Source: a virus
DNA length: 34,719 nucleotides
Virus record (IMG/VR): IMGVR_UViG_3300001680_000635
Location: 1 to 34,719 of that record
Direction: 5' to 3' (one strand)
Below the pieces are notes generated by a model that worked only from the letters and a program-made list of their open reading frames with translations, had not been told where the DNA came from and ran no database searches. Positions within the stretch are counted from its first letter, which is position 1, and each line of letters starts with the position of its first letter. Both the position numbers and the translations under genes were made by a program. Shown here piece by piece: positions 32,544-34,719 of the stretch.

Positions 32544-33464
32544 ATGGCAACTTCAGTATACTTTTCAGGCAGCGTAAAATCAGAACAAGATCTCTATGAA
32601 GATTTAATCATAGAGGCTACACAGATTTATGGCCAGGATATAATTTATATCCCACGTCAACAAATTACCCGTGATGAAATACTAAATGAATCCTATTCTA
32701 AATTCTTAGAGTCTTATGTAGTGGAAATGTATATTGAGAATGTTGATGGGTTTGAAGGGGAAGGTGATTTACTATCTAAGTTTGGTTTAGAAATAAGAGA
32801 CCAAGCCACATTTATTGTATCTAAACGTCGATGGGATAAACAAATTGGTGCTTGGTTATCTGATGAATTAACTAATATTAGACCATTAGAAGGTGATTTG
32901 TTATATCTACCTATGTCAAAATCTGTATTCGAGATTAAATTCGTAGAGCACGAACAGCCATTCTACCAATTACAGAACGTACCTGTTTATAAATTACAAG
33001 CTGAATTATTCGAATATAACGGTGAAGTATTTGATACTGGTGTTGAAGCAATCGATGAGATTGAAAGACATTATGCTACATCTTATACATACCTAATGAT
33101 AACTGGAGCTGGTTATTATACTATTGGTGAAACTGTTACCCAGTGGACAGGCGTTAATGACGATGATGGTATTCCGATTAATATAGAAGCTGAAGTAGCC
33201 CAATGGGATGATACTGGTTTAGATACAGGTAATTTAACAGTAGTAAGTTATACTACATCTGATGGTAAATTTATGGAGTTTAGAATAGATCCAAGTAACC
33301 CTATCATAGGAACAGAATCAGGGGCCTCTTATAATTATGGTTCTATACATGATACTGCAAGTAGTTTTAATCATGATAGCACCTATGCTAGTAATGATAT
33401 CTTTGAATATGAAGCTGATAGTATTATTGACTTCTCTGAAAATAACCCATTTGGTATGCCATAA
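32544..33464 (+). CDS. gp14: Neck protein, T4 gp14 homologue
   Basis: 306 residues. SEQDLYEDLIIEATQIYGQDIIYIPR, the SYSKFLESYVVEMYIEN stretch, FGLEIRDQATFIVSKRRW and FWQ-type LRPLEGDLLYLP are well conserved in T4-like gp14. The protein is longer than T4 gp14 (256 residues), mainly through an acidic, Thr-rich segment after residue 180. It completes the head neck together with gp13. Confidence 0.9.
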   Translation: MATSVYFSGSVKSEQDLYEDLIIEATQIYGQDIIYIPRQQITRDEILNESYSKFLESYVVEMYIENVDGFEGEGDLLSKFGLEIRDQATFIVSKRRWDKQIGAWLSDELTNIRPLEGDLLYLPMSKSVFEIKFVEHEQPFYQLQNVPVYKLQAELFEYNGEVFDTGVEAIDEIERHYATSYTYLMITGAGYYTIGETVTQWTGVNDDDGIPINIEAEVAQWDDTGLDTGNLTVVSYTTSDGKFMEFRIDPSNPIIGTESGASYNYGSIHDTASSFNHDSTYASNDIFEYEADSIIDFSENNPFGMP

Positions 33465-34198
33465 TGTTTGAAAATCACTTTTACAATTCAAGTACAAGAC
33501 GGATGGTATCTGTCTTCGGTAGTTTATTTAATAACTTAGCGGTGGTTAAGACTGATGCTTTAGGTAAGGTATTACAAAAGTTAAAGGTACCATTAGCCTA
33601 TGGCCCTCGTCAGAAGTTCTTAGCTAGATCTAAAGAGAACTTAGATGATAGTAAAATAGGTATTAAATTACCACGTATCTCTTTCGAAATCACTGATATG
33701 TCTTACGATGGGGCTGCTAGAATTAACAAGAATAAGAAGTTTATTAAAGTTGATCCTAATGATAAGACAAAAATAACTACGTTAGGAGCCCCAAGTGTTT
33801 ATAAAGTAGGTTTTGAATTGAACATTATGACTAATGCCCAAGACGATGCCCTACAAATACTTGAACAAATTATTCCGATATTTCAACCTGATTATACTGT
33901 AACAATTAAAGATATTCCAGATATGGACCTAACATCGGATGTTCCAATTGTATTAACAGGGGTTACCCTTAACGATGAATATGAAGGTGATTTTTTAAGT
34001 AGAAGAACTATAGTGTATACATTAACATTTGAAACAAGAATCAAATACTATCAAGGTATTGATAATAGAGGTAGTATTATTACTGATACTGAAGTATACT
34101 ATAGAGATTCGGATTCACGTGAAACCTTTGAACTTCAGAAAGTTGACGGTGATACAACACCATATACAGAGACAATAGATTTTTTTAACGAACCCTAA
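33464..34198 (+). CDS. gp15: Tail sheath stabiliser, T4 gp15 homologue
   Basis: 244 residues; the start overlaps the gp14 stop (ATAATG). MFENHFYNSSTRRMVSVFGSLFNN and LKVPLAYGPRQKFLAR, ISFEITDMSYDGAARINKN and VYKVGFELNIMT are typical of T4-like gp15. In T4 (272 residues) the hexamer caps the tail tube and sheath and joins the neck. It is followed directly by the terminase genes, as in T4. Confidence 0.92.
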   Translation: MFENHFYNSSTRRMVSVFGSLFNNLAVVKTDALGKVLQKLKVPLAYGPRQKFLARSKENLDDSKIGIKLPRISFEITDMSYDGAARINKNKKFIKVDPNDKTKITTLGAPSVYKVGFELNIMTNAQDDALQILEQIIPIFQPDYTVTIKDIPDMDLTSDVPIVLTGVTLNDEYEGDFLSRRTIVYTLTFETRIKYYQGIDNRGSIITDTEVYYRDSDSRETFELQKVDGDTTPYTETIDFFNEP

Positions 34199-34206
34199 AA
34201 TATAAT

Positions 34207-34551
34207 ATGAGTGATGATTTAGATGATGATTATAATAAAATTAGACAATCCCTATATGATTTAACTGATCAAGGTGATGAAGCTATTGAGCTAATGATGG
34301 AATTAGCTAGAGAGTCTGAACACCCTAGGGCCTTTGAGGTCTTAGGCCAACTAATCAAACAAAATGCTGATATATCTGAGAAGATACTTAAGATGCATAA
34401 GACCAGAAAAGAAGTTGAGAAAGCTAGTGGTAATACCCCTGCCTTAGAAGGGGGAACTATTAATAATAACTTATTTGTTGGATCTACTACTGACCTACAA
34501 AGACTACTACAAAATGAAAAAGTGATTGATAATGGCAACGAAAAAACCTGA
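34207..34551 (+). CDS. gp16: Terminase small subunit, T4 gp16 homologue
   Basis: 114 residues, against 164 in T4. Central helices (ELARESEHPRAFEVLGQLIKQNADISEKILKMHK) form the coiled-coil ring core of gp16-type small terminases, which regulate gp17 and help start packaging. VGSTTDLQRLL is a conserved C-terminal feature of the T4-like marine versions. The last 20 bases overlap the start of the large subunit. Confidence 0.85.
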   Translation: MSDDLDDDYNKIRQSLYDLTDQGDEAIELMMELARESEHPRAFEVLGQLIKQNADISEKILKMHKTRKEVEKASGNTPALEGGTINNNLFVGSTTDLQRLLQNEKVIDNGNEKT

Positions 34552-34719
34552 GTCTTATTTAGGTAATGCTTCAGTAAAAAGAGATGGTATTACCCAAGAT
34601 TGGACTAAAGAAGATATATTAGAATATCAGAAGTGTATGGGGGACTCTATACACTTTGCTGAAACCTATTGTAAGGTAATATCATTAGATGATGGCTTAG
34701 TACCCTTCAAGCTATATCC
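34532..34719 (+). CDS. gp17: Terminase large subunit, T4 gp17 homologue (3' end outside window)
   Basis: The first 62 codons of the packaging motor ATPase are present; the reading frame is open at the window end. After a lysine-rich start, TQDWTKEDILEYQKC and FAETYCKVISLDDGLVPF align with T4 gp17, where TQWTREMVEEWKKC and FAETYCAITHIDYGVI precede the ATPase domain. Walker motifs lie beyond the window. It follows gp16 with a 20-base overlap, the T4 arrangement. Confidence 0.88.
   Translation, partial: MATKKPESYLGNASVKRDGITQDWTKEDILEYQKCMGDSIHFAETYCKVISLDDGLVPFKLY

Overview
The window is a piece of an AT-rich genome (about one third GC by eye) of a T4-like, contractile-tailed marine-type bacteriophage. 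The right end settles this: homologues of T4 neck proteins gp13 and gp14, tail sheath stabiliser gp15, small terminase gp16 and the start of large terminase gp17 lie in T4 order, preceded by a PAAR spike-tip protein, a transglycosylase-bearing virion protein, PhoH and a tail-fibre region. T4-type late promoter octamers (TATAAATA) lie before several of these genes. All genes but one are on the + strand and packed with 1-20 base overlaps. The host cannot be read from the sequence; the composition would suit a low-GC marine bacterium.

Layout: (1) 2-433, the 3' end of a nucleotide-sugar dehydrogenase. (2) 474-4925, a late-promoter unit with a protein ending in a six-cysteine tail, two unknown proteins, a radical SAM/SPASM enzyme, and two paralogous glycosyltransferase-like proteins flanking that enzyme. 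(3) 4915-16922, a long accessory island with eight more radical SAM proteins (nine in all), a GT2-like glycosyltransferase, two paralogous possibly kinase-like proteins, a U32-peptidase-like TIM-barrel protein, and a flavin-dependent halogenase whose gene sits between two genes for the halves of a transketolase-like enzyme. (4) 16919-19458, two NAD-dependent epimerase/dehydratase genes, a frameshifted PIG-L deacetylase gene and a convergent minus-strand polysaccharide deacetylase. (5) 19578-21580, tail-fibre genes, one frameshifted, and a small tail-assembly-like gene. (6) 21626-24857, membrane and lysis-type small genes, DUF1353, phoH, a zinc-protease-like exported protein and a mini MscS-like protein. 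(7) 24868-26086, two lysine-rich proteins with N-termini resembling T4 capsid-targeting sequences. (8) 26093-34719, virion and packaging genes.

The most unusual part is the nine-member radical SAM array. Five members share a C-terminal Cx4C signature and look like an expanded paralogous family. Two readings fit. One is a phage-borne system that modifies peptide or protein side chains, with the cysteine-tailed late protein as first candidate substrate of the SPASM enzyme. The other is a captured sugar or surface-glycan pathway: sugar dehydrogenase, epimerases, glycosyltransferases, deacetylases and the transketolase pair would supply and rework sugars, with radical SAM enzymes and the halogenase as tailoring enzymes. 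The sequence alone does not decide between them.

Three genes (PIG-L, tail fibre, small membrane protein) are broken by single frame changes within about 3.2 kb. That may reflect indel errors in the sequence as much as real decay. No tRNA, rRNA, CRISPR array, integrase or insertion sequence was seen.
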